Below, piece after piece: positions 34,716 to 43,509 of a stretch of DNA of 64,000 bases (within the stretch, counting starts at the first letter, position 1; each line of letters opens with the position of its first letter). Both the position numbers and the translations under genes were made by a program. The notes beneath the pieces are model-generated. The model saw only the letters and a list, made by a program, of their open reading frames with translations. It did not search any database and had not been told where the DNA came from. This DNA is from Xanthomonas arboricola pv. guizotiae (GTDB lineage: Bacteria; Pseudomonadota; Gammaproteobacteria; Xanthomonadales; Xanthomonadaceae), in NCBI RefSeq assembly GCF_002940205.1, contig NZ_MDSK01000017.1, forward strand, positions 32,581-96,580. The letters are read 5' to 3'.

Positions 34716-36523
34716 ACGTTGAACTCTTGGTTGGGCGCTTCAAGCGCAGGAGGAAGCACAAAATGGAAAGTGGCGCCTTCGTCGACCGCGCCTTCGGCCC
34801 AGATCCGGCCGCCGTGACGCGTCAGCACGCGCCGCACGCTGGCCAGGCCGATCCCGGTCCCGGGATATTCGCTGGCCTTGTGCAGACGCTGGAACACGCC
34901 GAACAACTTGGCGCTGTATTCCATGTCGAAGCCGGCGCCGTTGTCGCGCACGCTGAACTGGTGGCCGCCGTCGGCCATCGGCGTATAGGTGACCTCGATC
35001 CTGGCCACCTCGCGCCTGGTGCTGTATTTCACGGCGTTGCCGAGCAGGTTCATCCACAGCTGACGCATCATGTTCTCGTCGGCCACCAGCACCGGCAACG
35101 GCGCGATATGCCAGTCCACACGGTGGCCGGTGTTCTCGCTCTGCACGTTGGAATCCAGGATCGCGCGGGTTTCCGACACCAGCGACTGCATGTCCACCGC
35201 CTGCAACCGCAGCGCGCTACGGCCCAGGCGCGAGTACACCAGCAGATCGTCGATCAGCGACGCCATGCGCCGCGCCGAGCTGCTGATCACTTCCATGTAG
35301 TGACGCGATTTCTCGTCCGCCGCATCGCCCAGGTGGCGCGCCAGCTTGTCGGAAAATCCGGCAACATGGCGCAGCGGCGCGCGCAGGTCGTGCGAGACCG
35401 AATAGCTGAAGGCCTCCAGCTCGCGATTGACCTCCGACACCTGCTCCACCTTGCCTTCCATCTGCCGGTTGAGCTCCTGGATGCGCAGCTGCGAAGCTTT
35501 TTGCAGGCTGATGTCGCTGACCGTCATCAGCACCACGTCTTGGTCGCTGGTGTCCGGCAGCGGCATGCGCCGCGCGTTGATCAACATGGTGCGCAGCACG
35601 CCATCGGCGGCGCGCTGCTCGTGTTCGTAGTCCCACAACTCGCGGCCGCGCAACAGCACATCGGCCAGCCGCTGATGGATCTGCGCATCGCGCCAGACGC
35701 CATCGCCCACGTCCTCCAACGGCATCGATTCGTTGCCGCGCTCGTCCAGCCCGTACAACTCGGCAAATGCCGGGTTGTGCAGCAGGATGCGCTGTCCGGA
35801 ATCCAGCAGCACGATCGGCTCGCGCACGGTCTGCAGCACCGACGACGCACGGCCGTTGGCGCGCAGGTATTCCTGTTCGGCGGCCAGGCGGCGCCGGATC
35901 TGCCGCTGCAGCAACCAGGTCACCGTGCCCAGCAGCAGCAACTGCACCACCAGCGTGCCCCAGCTCAACACCGCGTAATGCGCGCGCTCGCTGTCGGCGC
36001 GCGCATTGCGCAACTCCAGCAGCTTGCCCTCGGCATCCTGCAACTCGTCGATCAGCACGCGGATCGGGTTGTTCAGGGTCATGTCGTTGATCAGCCCACG
36101 GATCTGCTCCGGCGCGGTGGTCACCGCAATCCGCTCGGCCAGCAACAGACGCCGCTCGATCGTGCTCTGGATGCGCCCCATCCGCACCTGCTGTGCAGGA
36201 TTGTCCTTGGTCAGCACGATCAGCCGCTGCACCGCGGCCAACGACTCGCGCCGGCCGCGCCGCATGCGCTCCAGCAGGGCCGGGCGCTGCACGCCGTGCG
36301 AGCGCATCAAGGCGGCCGATTCGGTATCGCGCATCGCCGCCTCCAGACGCTGGGCGGTCTCCTGCACTTCCTGGCTATGCGCCACCCACACCGCAGCCTG
36401 GTTGGCGTTATTGGCCATCTGCTGCAGCAGCAGCGACGGCACCACCACAACCAGAAATACGGCAACTGCCAGTAACGGCAGGCGCCAGCGATCCCATCTG
36501 TCTTCTTGGACCGTTGTCTGCAT
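34712..36523 (-). CDS. CHASE3-PAS sensor histidine kinase
   Basis: Membrane sensor kinase of 603 residues. Transmembrane helix 1 (LLAVAVFLVVVVPSLLLQQM, about 17-36) and helix 2 (VLSWGTLVVQLLLLGTVTWL, about 185-204) enclose a helical periplasmic CHASE3-like domain (VQETAQRLEAAMRDTESA). A PAS domain (VREPIVLLDSGQRILLHNPA, about 233-252), a phytochrome-type kinase core with H378 in FSYSVSHDLRAPLRH, and HATPase motifs (WMNLLGNAVKYSTR, VRDNGAGFDM, GTGIGLASVRRV) follow. Start: the ATG at 36523 gives a short cytoplasmic tail; an in-frame ATG at 36583 would add 20 residues and neither has a strong ribosome site. The signal sensed is unknown. Confidence 0.88.
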   Translation of the reverse strand: MQTTVQEDRWDRWRLPLLAVAVFLVVVVPSLLLQQMANNANQAAVWVAHSQEVQETAQRLEAAMRDTESAALMRSHGVQRPALLERMRRGRRESLAAVQRLIVLTKDNPAQQVRMGRIQSTIERRLLLAERIAVTTAPEQIRGLINDMTLNNPIRVLIDELQDAEGKLLELRNARADSERAHYAVLSWGTLVVQLLLLGTVTWLLQRQIRRRLAAEQEYLRANGRASSVLQTVREPIVLLDSGQRILLHNPAFAELYGLDERGNESMPLEDVGDGVWRDAQIHQRLADVLLRGRELWDYEHEQRAADGVLRTMLINARRMPLPDTSDQDVVLMTVSDISLQKASQLRIQELNRQMEGKVEQVSEVNRELEAFSYSVSHDLRAPLRHVAGFSDKLARHLGDAADEKSRHYMEVISSSARRMASLIDDLLVYSRLGRSALRLQAVDMQSLVSETRAILDSNVQSENTGHRVDWHIAPLPVLVADENMMRQLWMNLLGNAVKYSTRREVARIEVTYTPMADGGHQFSVRDNGAGFDMEYSAKLFGVFQRLHKASEYPGTGIGLASVRRVLTRHGGRIWAEGAVDEGATFHFVLPPALEAPNQEFNV

Positions 36524-36724
36524 TGCTAGGTCGGTATCCGCTCGCTGCCAAAGCCCCGAAGGCAAGCCGGCATTGTCTCCCATCGGCCCCGGGATGAGAT
36601 TAACGATTCAGCCTGATCACTCCCGCGATTACATAGCTGAATGGGCATATCATAAGTGCAGTAACCGTGAAAACGGCGCGAGCGCTTGGCGCCCATCGGC
36701 GTGCCCGGCGTGTGCGCAGGCAAC

Positions 36725-36752
36725 AAAAAAGGCGCACTCCTGGGAGTGCGCC
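36725..36752 (-). terminator. Rho-independent terminator after the BON-domain gene
   Basis: Minus-strand stem GGCGCACTCC/GGAGTGCGCC (36752-36743 with 36740-36731) with a 2-base loop, followed by six T (36730-36725). It lies about 55 bases beyond the BON gene stop and also separates that gene from the kinase operon. Confidence 0.88.
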
Positions 36753-36808
36753 TCGTGCGCGGAGCAGCCGCCTCGCCTCGGCTGGTCCGGCATTCGCGAC
36801 CGCTGCAA

Positions 36809-37183
36809 TTACATCTTTGCAGCAACGACCTTCAGGCCGGTGGATTTGACGCTCTTGACGCCTTCGATGCCCTTGGCAACCGCCACGGCCTTGTCGTGCT
36901 CGGCCTTGGTGGCCACCGTGCCGGTCAGGGTGACGATGCCGTTCTTGGTCTCGACCTTGACGTCGGTGCCCGACACGTTGTCGGTGGCCAGCAAATCGGC
37001 CTTCACCTTGGTGGTGATCCAGGTGTCGGTCACCGGCTTCTTGGATTCGTTGATGTTGTCGGCAGCGTGATCCTTGTGCGCGGCGTGCTCCTGCGGCGCG
37101 GCGAATGCCTGCGAGGCACCCAGCGTCAGACCGAGCGACAGCGCCAGGGTCAGCAACTTGCGTGCGTGTGTGATGTGCTTCAT
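36809..37183 (-). CDS. Periplasmic BON-domain protein
   Basis: 124 residues, OsmY-like. A signal peptide (RKLLTLALSLGLTLGASQAFAAP) is followed by a short His-rich segment (PQEHAAHKDHAADN) and one BON domain (DTWITTKVKADLLATDNVSG; KNGIVTLTGTVATKAEHDKA; GVKSVKSTGLKV). BON domains bind phospholipid surfaces or other envelope proteins. Start at 37183 chosen because GGAGGGTACATCCG precedes it and it begins the signal peptide. It is a single-gene unit with its own terminator. The His-rich stretch might bind metal, but that is speculative. Confidence 0.87.
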   Translation of the reverse strand: MKHITHARKLLTLALSLGLTLGASQAFAAPQEHAAHKDHAADNINESKKPVTDTWITTKVKADLLATDNVSGTDVKVETKNGIVTLTGTVATKAEHDKAVAVAKGIEGVKSVKSTGLKVVAAKM

Positions 37184-37333
37184 CGGATGTACCCTCCTGT
37201 GAATGTGGCGGCAGTCTGCAGTGGCGCTCGTCGTGCACACGTGACCGCCGGATGCAGGGGTTGTGAACCCGGCGCACACGGGTGGGTGCAATACCATGCA
37301 GGCCTCCTCCGTCGTTGCGATGAACCGTTTTCA

Positions 37334-38392
37334 ATGCCTAAACCGTTCAATCTGGCCGTCGTCGGCTATGGCTATGTCGGCCGCACCTTCCATGCCCCGC
37401 TGATCGCCGGCACCCCGGGTCTGGCCCTGCACAGCATGGTGTCGTCCAAGCCGCAGCAGGTGCAGGCAGACTTTCCCGATGTCGCCGTGCTGGCCGATCT
37501 GGAAACGGCACTGGCCGATCCGGCGCTGGATGCGGTGGTGCTGGCCACCCCCAACCAGACCCACGCACCGTTCGCGCTGCAGGCCCTGGCCGCCGGCAAG
37601 CATGTGCTGGTGGACAAACCCTTTGCGCTGGACGCCGCGCAGGCGCGCGAAGTGGTGGCTGCTGCGGCGGCGGCCGGGCGCATCGTCAGCGTGTTCCAGA
37701 ACCGGCGCTGGGATGCGGACTTCCTGACCGTGCGCCGGCTGATCGACGAAGGCCAGTTGGGTGAGGTGGTGGAATTCCATTCGCACTTCGACCGCTTCCG
37801 GCCGCAGGTGCGCGACCGCTGGCGCGAAAGCGACATCCCCGGCGCCGGTCTCTGGTACGACCTGGGGCCGCATCTGCTCGATCAGGCGCTGCAGCTGTTC
37901 GGCGCGCCGCAGGCGATCGGCGCGGACCTGCAGCGCCAGCGCAGCCAGGCGCGCAGCGACGACTATTTCCACGTCACCCTGCGTTACCCGCGGCTGCGCG
38001 TGATCCTGCACGCCGGCTCGCTGGTGGCCGACAGTGGCCTGCGCTTTGCCGTGCATGGCACCCGTGGCAGTTATCTCAAGCACGGCCTGGATACCCAGGA
38101 AGACCAGCTACGCGCCGGGCGCCGCCCCGGTACCGCCGGTTGGGGCGTGGACCCGCTTCCGGGCACGCTGACCCGCGTCGACGACGAAGGCCGCGTGCAT
38201 ACCCATCAACCCGACACCACGCCGGGCGACTACCGGCAGTGCTACGCCGCATTTCGCGATGCCCTGGCGGGGGCCGGCCCGGCACCGGTCAGCGCTGCCG
38301 ACGCGGTACAGGTGATGGAGCTGCTGGCGCTGGCACAACGCAGCGCCGCCTCGGGCCAGGTGCAATGGCTGGAAGGCGCGAGCGCGGCCTGA
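37334..38392 (+). CDS. Gfo/Idh/MocA-family oxidoreductase
   Basis: NAD(P)-dependent oxidoreductase of 352 residues. Rossmann start AVVGYGYVGRTFHAPLIAGT (about 9-28), ATPNQTHAPFALQALAAGKH, the conserved EKP-like VDKPFALDAAQA (Lys in DKP near 98) and the C-terminal substrate domain (GAGLWYDLGPHLLDQALQLF, near 175-194, with the HxxD pattern). This subgroup resembles YdgJ-type sugar or inositol dehydrogenases; the substrate is unknown. It is divergent from the BON gene and convergent with the 6-phosphogluconate dehydrogenase gene, with 230 bases of featureless GC-rich DNA between the stops. Confidence 0.85.
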   Translation: MPKPFNLAVVGYGYVGRTFHAPLIAGTPGLALHSMVSSKPQQVQADFPDVAVLADLETALADPALDAVVLATPNQTHAPFALQALAAGKHVLVDKPFALDAAQAREVVAAAAAAGRIVSVFQNRRWDADFLTVRRLIDEGQLGEVVEFHSHFDRFRPQVRDRWRESDIPGAGLWYDLGPHLLDQALQLFGAPQAIGADLQRQRSQARSDDYFHVTLRYPRLRVILHAGSLVADSGLRFAVHGTRGSYLKHGLDTQEDQLRAGRRPGTAGWGVDPLPGTLTRVDDEGRVHTHQPDTTPGDYRQCYAAFRDALAGAGPAPVSAADAVQVMELLALAQRSAASGQVQWLEGASAA

Positions 38393-38622
38393 CGCGGCCG
38401 ATGCATGGCCGGGCGCCGGTGTCGGGCGTGTCGGGCGCCCCGGCCGATGGTCTGCATCGGCACGGCGTGCTCGCGTCCTGTAGGGCCACGTGCGGGCACC
38501 GCATCGATGCGCACTGCGATCAGCGATCAATCAGCGGGCACGCCGGCGGTCGCCGGACACGGACGCGATGGAACAGACCTGCACTGCGCGCCATGCGGGC
38601 GCGCAGGAATCGGCGCGATCGC

Positions 38623-39564
38623 TCAGACGTCCTTGCTGCCGATCGTCGGCGCCGCTTCCGTGCTGCTCTTGACCGCATGACCACCGAACTGGTTGCGCAT
38701 TGCGGCCAGCAGCTTGTCGGTGAACGAATCCTTGTCGCGCGAGCGCAGCCGCTCCATCAGCGACAAGGTGATGATCGGCGCCGACACTTCCAGGTCGATC
38801 GCCTCGGCCACCGTCCAGCGCCCTTCGCCCGAATCGGCCACGAACGGTGCGATCCCGGCCATGGTCGGATTGTGCGCCAGCGCATCGGCGGTGAGATCCA
38901 GCAACCACGAACGCACCACGCTGCCATCGCGCCAGATCTCGGCGACCTGATGCAGATCCAGCGCAAAGTCGCTCTTGTGCTGCATCAGCGCGAAGCCCTC
39001 GGCATAGGCCTGCATCATTCCGTACTCGATGCCGTTGTGGACCATCTTGGTGAAGTGGCCGGCGCCGCTCGGGCCGACGCGGCCCCAGCCCTTGTCCGCT
39101 GCCGGCGCCAGCGTGGCCAGCACCGGATGCAGCGTGGTCACCGCCGCTTCGTCGCCGCCGACCATCAGGCTGTAGCCTTCCTGCAGGCCCCAGACGCCGC
39201 CGCTGGTGCCGCAATCGACAAAAGCGATCCCACTGGCATGCAGCAGCGCGGCGCGGCGTTGCGAATCCTTGTAGTACGAATTGCCGCCGTCGATGACGAT
39301 GTCGCCGGCCTGCAACAGCGGCAGCAGCTGCGCCAGGGTGTCGTCGACGATCTTGCCCGCCGGCACCATCAACCACACCACGCGCGGGCTGGGCAGCGCG
39401 GACACCAGCGCGGCCAGCGCATCGGCAGTGACAATGCCCTTGGCCTGCGCACTGCGACGCGCGCCTTCGCCCGGATCGTAGCCATGCACGCGGTGTCCGC
39501 CGTGCACCAGGCGCTCGGCCATGTTGGCGCCCATGCGGCCCAAACCCACCATACCCAGTTCCAT
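38623..39564 (-). CDS. gnd: 6-phosphogluconate dehydrogenase, NAD-type decarboxylating
   Basis: Oxidises and decarboxylates 6-phosphogluconate to ribulose 5-phosphate. 313 residues, the short (YqeC/GndA-like) form, not the 470-residue NADP form. GLGRMGANMAERLVHGGHRV gives the coenzyme site, DGGNSYYKDSQRR the family's phosphogluconate motif, and CGTSGGVWGLQEGYSLMVGG with GHFTKMVHNGIEYGMMQAYA the substrate and catalytic Lys region. The gene ends 20 bases from the next stop-side neighbour (39585), same strand. The tail SSTEAAPTIGSKDV is hydrophilic and probably disordered. Confidence 0.92.
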   Translation of the reverse strand: MELGMVGLGRMGANMAERLVHGGHRVHGYDPGEGARRSAQAKGIVTADALAALVSALPSPRVVWLMVPAGKIVDDTLAQLLPLLQAGDIVIDGGNSYYKDSQRRAALLHASGIAFVDCGTSGGVWGLQEGYSLMVGGDEAAVTTLHPVLATLAPAADKGWGRVGPSGAGHFTKMVHNGIEYGMMQAYAEGFALMQHKSDFALDLHQVAEIWRDGSVVRSWLLDLTADALAHNPTMAGIAPFVADSGEGRWTVAEAIDLEVSAPIITLSLMERLRSRDKDSFTDKLLAAMRNQFGGHAVKSSTEAAPTIGSKDV

Positions 39565-39584
39565 ACTCGTTCCTCATGATCTGA

Positions 39585-40994
39585 TCAGTGCAGGGTGCCA
39601 CGCCCGGCGTACGCTGGCGTGGCGGAATTCTCAATGGATTGTTCCGCCGCGGTGCCGGCGCCGCACTGCTGCAGCTGCCAGTCGATCCAACGCCAGTACA
39701 AGGTGCTGCGCAGATTGTGCAGGGTCAGGTCGATGGCATACGGCGTGCGCGGATTGCGATCGAGCAGGCGCGCCACGTGGTACCCGATCGGCTTGATACC
39801 CTTGGGATGCACGTACACCAGAAAGCCCTGGTAGAACGGGTCATCCAACAGGCCTTGCAGCGTTTGCAGGCGTGCCTGCTGCTGCGGATCGAGCCTGGCG
39901 CGCAGCGCGGCATCGCGTTCGTACAGCAGCCGCTCGAAGCGACGCTTGCCCGGCCCGCGCAGCGCCCTGGCCAGCTCCCAGATCTGCCGGTTGCGCGCGT
40001 CGTAATGCGCAAAGCCGCCGTGCTGCGCCAGCGCCTGCGCCGCCGCATCGCTGACCTCCACCACCACGAAGTTTTCGGCTTGGTTGTGGATGTCGTCCAG
40101 AAACGACTTGTCGAACACGTGCGCGATAAACCCCGGCGCGCCGACAAATGCCTGCCGCCCCAGCTGCGCGGTCCTGGCCGCCTTGCCGTCGGCGAAGAAA
40201 TCGCCGGCATGCGCGCCCAGCAGGATGCTGTCGGTGTCGTGCAGGGTCAGAAACGTGCCGATCGACAACTCGCCCGGGGTGAACACCCGATCGAACCCGG
40301 CATCGCCATACAGCTCGCGCTGGGTGGCCAGCTGGGCCACCTGCCGCCCCACTCCGCATTCGGAGCGCACCTGGCCGCGATAGAACGCATCCAGCGCCTG
40401 CGCATTGCTGCCGCGCGGTTGATAGCCGCGCCCGAAACTGCGAAAGCCGCTCCAGCCCTGCGAGGCCGCGCCACGCCAGCCGAATCCGATCCAGCCCAGC
40501 TGCAGTGCCGAAAACCGGTAGCCCGGGTTGTCCTGCAGCTGCGTGGTTGCACGCCGCGTGGCCGCACCGAGTTCGAACGCGTAGGCGCATTGGGTAGCGC
40601 TGTCGTCCAGCAAGGCCCTGAGCGTGGCGCCGCGTTGCTGCGCGTTCCAGCTGGCCGGCAGCGTCAGCTGCAGGTCGCCGGCCGCGCGTGCCTGCGCAAG
40701 CGAGCCGCGCGTACACGGCTCGCCACGCTGGATCACCGGCGCACTCACTGCGGCGCTGCGAATGGTCCAGCCCAGTCGCCGCAGCAAGGCATCGACGCAG
40801 TCCACGGACGCCTCGCGCGCGGTCTCGCTCGGCGCGGCCGCGGCAACCTGCAATAGCTGCACTCCGAGCAGCGCCATCGCGCATAGACGCACGGCGATGT
40901 GGCGGCGCGGTCGGTGCGGCGCGGATACTGATACCGACGCAGGCCGCATCACTCCCGTCCACCGCCGCAGGCGGGGCTTCTGAAACGCACTCAT
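39585..40994 (-). CDS. Exported protein of unknown function
   Basis: 469 residues from the ATG at 40994. A basic leader and hydrophobic stretch (RLCAMALLGVQLLQVAAAAP, about 37-56) look like a signal peptide with a long n-region; a later in-frame start (MALLG) would shorten it. The body is rich in charged and aromatic residues, with four or more cysteines (SVDCVDALL, GEPCTRG, ATQCAYAF, RSECGVGR, LQQCGAG) that may form disulfides. Segments such as LTLHDTDSILLGAHAGDFFA and DIHNQAENFVVVEVSDAAAQ suggest an enzyme fold, but I do not recognise the family. It lies 20 bases upstream of gnd on the same strand. No ribosome site stands out. Confidence 0.7.
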   Translation of the reverse strand: MSAFQKPRLRRWTGVMRPASVSVSAPHRPRRHIAVRLCAMALLGVQLLQVAAAAPSETAREASVDCVDALLRRLGWTIRSAAVSAPVIQRGEPCTRGSLAQARAAGDLQLTLPASWNAQQRGATLRALLDDSATQCAYAFELGAATRRATTQLQDNPGYRFSALQLGWIGFGWRGAASQGWSGFRSFGRGYQPRGSNAQALDAFYRGQVRSECGVGRQVAQLATQRELYGDAGFDRVFTPGELSIGTFLTLHDTDSILLGAHAGDFFADGKAARTAQLGRQAFVGAPGFIAHVFDKSFLDDIHNQAENFVVVEVSDAAAQALAQHGGFAHYDARNRQIWELARALRGPGKRRFERLLYERDAALRARLDPQQQARLQTLQGLLDDPFYQGFLVYVHPKGIKPIGYHVARLLDRNPRTPYAIDLTLHNLRSTLYWRWIDWQLQQCGAGTAAEQSIENSATPAYAGRGTLH

Positions 40995-41090
40995 CGGTAC
41001 AAGGTGATGTCGATCCGCAGCAAGGCGCCGCACCCCCAGACGTAGAAAGCCCCGGCAGGACCGGGGCTCGCAGGATTCACTGCATCAGGT

Positions 41091-41471
41091 TCAGCGGCGT
41101 TCGCAGACGCGCTCGACCTGACGGTTGCCGTTGGCTTGCTGGCGGTTGCCCTGGATGGTACGGCCCGCGGCACCGCCGGCAACTGCGCCAGCCACGGTTG
41201 CCAGCTTCTTGCCGTTGCCGCCGCCAACCTGGTTGCCGAGCAGGCCACCGATGGCCGCGCCGGCCACCGTCCCGCCGATGCGATTGGGATCGGTCGAGTT
41301 CTTCTGCACTTCGACATTGCGGCAGCGCACGCGCGTGCCATCGCCGAACTTGCGGCCTTCATCTGCTTCGGTGTAACGCTGCTGATACGAACGCGTTTGC
41401 GCCTGCGCCAGCGTGCTCGTCGCCATCAGCGCGATCAGGGACATACCCACAAGGGAATTGCGCATCTTCAT
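41091..41471 (-). CDS. Glycine-zipper exported protein (rickettsia 17-kDa-like fold)
   Basis: 126 residues. Signal peptide (LVGMSLIALMATSTLAQAQ) followed by a short hydrophilic region and a glycine-zipper pair: GGTVAGAAIGGLLGNQVGGG and ATVAGAVAGGAAGRTIQG. Such proteins insert in or associate with the envelope. ATG at 41471 chosen with GGAGACAGACG upstream; an ATG two codons on is possible. A GC-rich hairpin, AGCCCCGG/CCGGGGCT (41048-41068), lies just beyond the stop and may terminate transcription although only TTTC follows. Confidence 0.85.
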   Translation of the reverse strand: MKMRNSLVGMSLIALMATSTLAQAQTRSYQQRYTEADEGRKFGDGTRVRCRNVEVQKNSTDPNRIGGTVAGAAIGGLLGNQVGGGNGKKLATVAGAVAGGAAGRTIQGNRQQANGNRQVERVCERR

Positions 41472-41591
41472 CGTCTGTCTCCATCTCGCCCCTTGGCGAG
41501 TCATGGCTGCACTTTCGCCACTTGGTCGAGAACGCAACGTGAAGCGTGCAGACAGCGATTCAGGCTTTGGCGCAGAGCCTGAATCGCTCCA

Positions 41592-42371
41592 TCACGGCTG
41601 GGTTGCCGGCTCGGCTTGCGACAGCGTGGCTGGTGTCGGCGGCGGGTCTTGCGCCTCCACCGGCAACGGGGCCACCGGTGGCTGTGCGACAGGTGGCTGT
41701 GCAACGGATGTTGCAGCAGATTGCGGCGCAGATGCAGTGGGCGTGGCCGGCGGAGTGGCTGCCTCGCTGGCCTGAGTGGCCGCAGGCACCGGAGCCGACG
41801 ACATCGCCTGTGGCGGCGGTACAGGTGCGGGCAGCGCTTCGGTGACCTTGGGCAGATACGAATTCAGACGCTCGAAGAAGCGTTTGTAGAAGGCCGCGTC
41901 CTGCACCGTGGTGCTGGACACGCGCACCAGCGAATCGCCGCTGCTGCCAACCGGCAACGACACCGAACCGAGCACGCCGACACCGACGCTGGCCGAGGTC
42001 GAACTCTTTTTCAGCGCATAACGGTCCTGCAATGCGCTGACGAACACCTGCGCCTTGCCGCCGTCCTGGGTGGCACAGGAAATGCGCAGATTGAGTTGTT
42101 CGCTCTGGTCGGCTTCCTTGAGCTGGAAGTTCTTGCTGCCTTCCACCGCAGCGGCATCGGCACGCGTCACCGCATAGCCCTGGCTCAACAACACCCGGCG
42201 CGCGGCCTCGCAGGCCTGCGGCGAGGTGGACGCCACACTGCGCGAGTAGGTGTCGTCGGAATCGAACGACTCGCGCATCAGCATGGTGTCGCCCTTGCTG
42301 CCGCCGCAGCCGGCCAGGGTTGCCAGCGCGCCAAGCAGGGCACCGCGCGCGATCAGGGAAGAACAAGACAT
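41592..42371 (-). CDS. DUF2242-like lipoprotein
   Basis: 259 residues. Lipoprotein signal ARGALLGALATLAGCGGS (lipidation at C22). The middle part (SPQACEAARRVLLSQGYAVT; NLRISCATQDGGKAQVFVSA; VSSTTVQDAAFYKRFFERLN) matches the DUF2242 family of outer-membrane lipoproteins. The last about 80 residues are a low-complexity Pro/Ala/Thr tail, unusual for the family and probably disordered. Function unknown. It is separate from the upstream methylase gene, 73 bases away, and has no clear partner. Confidence 0.82.
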   Translation of the reverse strand: MSCSSLIARGALLGALATLAGCGGSKGDTMLMRESFDSDDTYSRSVASTSPQACEAARRVLLSQGYAVTRADAAAVEGSKNFQLKEADQSEQLNLRISCATQDGGKAQVFVSALQDRYALKKSSTSASVGVGVLGSVSLPVGSSGDSLVRVSSTTVQDAAFYKRFFERLNSYLPKVTEALPAPVPPPQAMSSAPVPAATQASEAATPPATPTASAPQSAATSVAQPPVAQPPVAPLPVEAQDPPPTPATLSQAEPATQP

Positions 42372-42444
42372 GGAGACATTCCGGCATCCAAAACCGGCAC
42401 AGAGCATAGCCGCAACCGGTGTGCGCGCGGCGTCGCGGGGCCGA

Positions 42445-43509
42445 TCAGGGCAACGGCGGTTCATCCGCTGGCAGCTGCAGGTCCAGCTGCAGGCCGCTGC
42501 CGTCTGCGCCGATGCGCTCGGCGCGCAGATAGTGGTGCGCGCGCAGCGCCGCCAACGCGACCGGCGCCCGGCATGGCTCGCCCCACAGGCTCAGGGCGAA
42601 TCCCTGCGCCTGCAGCCAGGCGGTGAGGCGGTCCCACAGCGGCTGCTCGGCCCGCAGGATCAGGTCCAGGTCCGCCGGCCCCTCCGGCACCGACTCGGGC
42701 GCCTGCAGCCAGCGCGCGTAGCTGCCGTGCACCTGCACCGGCAGGCCGTCGGCGCGTAGCGCCTGCAGCAGCAGCGCTGCCTGCTGCAGGTCCAACCGCG
42801 CACGGCAGTGCTGGAAGATCAGCGCGTACTCGTGGCTGCGATTGCTGTGCGTGCCTGCAGGCGCCAGCACTGCGCCCGGCCGCCGGTAGCACAGCACCCG
42901 CTCCTCGCGCAGGGTGAACAGGCTGGCAAGGATCCGCCCCAGATCCCACGCCTGCGGAATCACCCGCCCGCCGACGACGACGTTTTCCACCATCGCCACG
43001 CCGAAGCCATCCGCTCGCATCCGCTTGCGCAGGGCGTGCAATACCGCCCGCATCCCGGACAGATAGCCTGCGTAATCGGCACTGGCATACAACTGCCCCG
43101 GCAACGCCGCACCGCGCCAGTGGCAACCGAAATACGGCACGTTGGTCAGGCACAGATCGACCGCCGCAACGGGCGCGGTGTCGACCAGCGTGCCGACCAC
43201 GACCGGCGCCTGCACGCCGTGCCGCTGCAGGCGCGTGCGTGCCAGTTGCGCACGTGCGGCATCGATCTCCATGCCATGCGTGCCGCGCCCTTCCAGCGCC
43301 GCCGCCAGCAGCGTGCTGCCGAATCCACAGAACGGGTCGAACACCTGCGCGCCCGGCACGCTGAAGTGCCGCACGAACGGGCGCATCTGATTCACCCAGC
43401 CGCAGTCGCGCCCGCCAAGCGGGTCGGCTGCGCGCAGATCCTCGGGCAATGCCCAGCACGGATCATCCGGCGCCGGCGTCCACCAGCTGCGCTGGTCGAG
43501 CTCATCCAT
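42445..43509 (-). CDS. DNA-methylase-like domain fused to a nucleotidyltransferase domain
   Basis: 354 residues. The N-terminal half is a class beta amino-methyltransferase-like fold: motif I DPFCGFGST (58-66), motif IV TNVPYF (122-127, in place of the usual SPPY) and a C-terminal HSNRSHEYALIF element found in N4/N6 DNA methylases. The C-terminal third has a Pol-beta-superfamily nucleotidyltransferase pattern: GSY at 262-264, DLD at 280-282 and a third Asp near 343 (LQLDLQ). The PPY-to-VPY change leaves activity uncertain. GGGAGCCGGCCG precedes the ATG, which overlaps the radical SAM stop by 8 bases. It is the last gene of a run starting at nadM. I know no described system with this fusion. 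Confidence 0.7.
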   Translation of the reverse strand: MDELDQRSWWTPAPDDPCWALPEDLRAADPLGGRDCGWVNQMRPFVRHFSVPGAQVFDPFCGFGSTLLAAALEGRGTHGMEIDAARAQLARTRLQRHGVQAPVVVGTLVDTAPVAAVDLCLTNVPYFGCHWRGAALPGQLYASADYAGYLSGMRAVLHALRKRMRADGFGVAMVENVVVGGRVIPQAWDLGRILASLFTLREERVLCYRRPGAVLAPAGTHSNRSHEYALIFQHCRARLDLQQAALLLQALRADGLPVQVHGSYARWLQAPESVPEGPADLDLILRAEQPLWDRLTAWLQAQGFALSLWGEPCRAPVALAALRAHHYLRAERIGADGSGLQLDLQLPADEPPLP

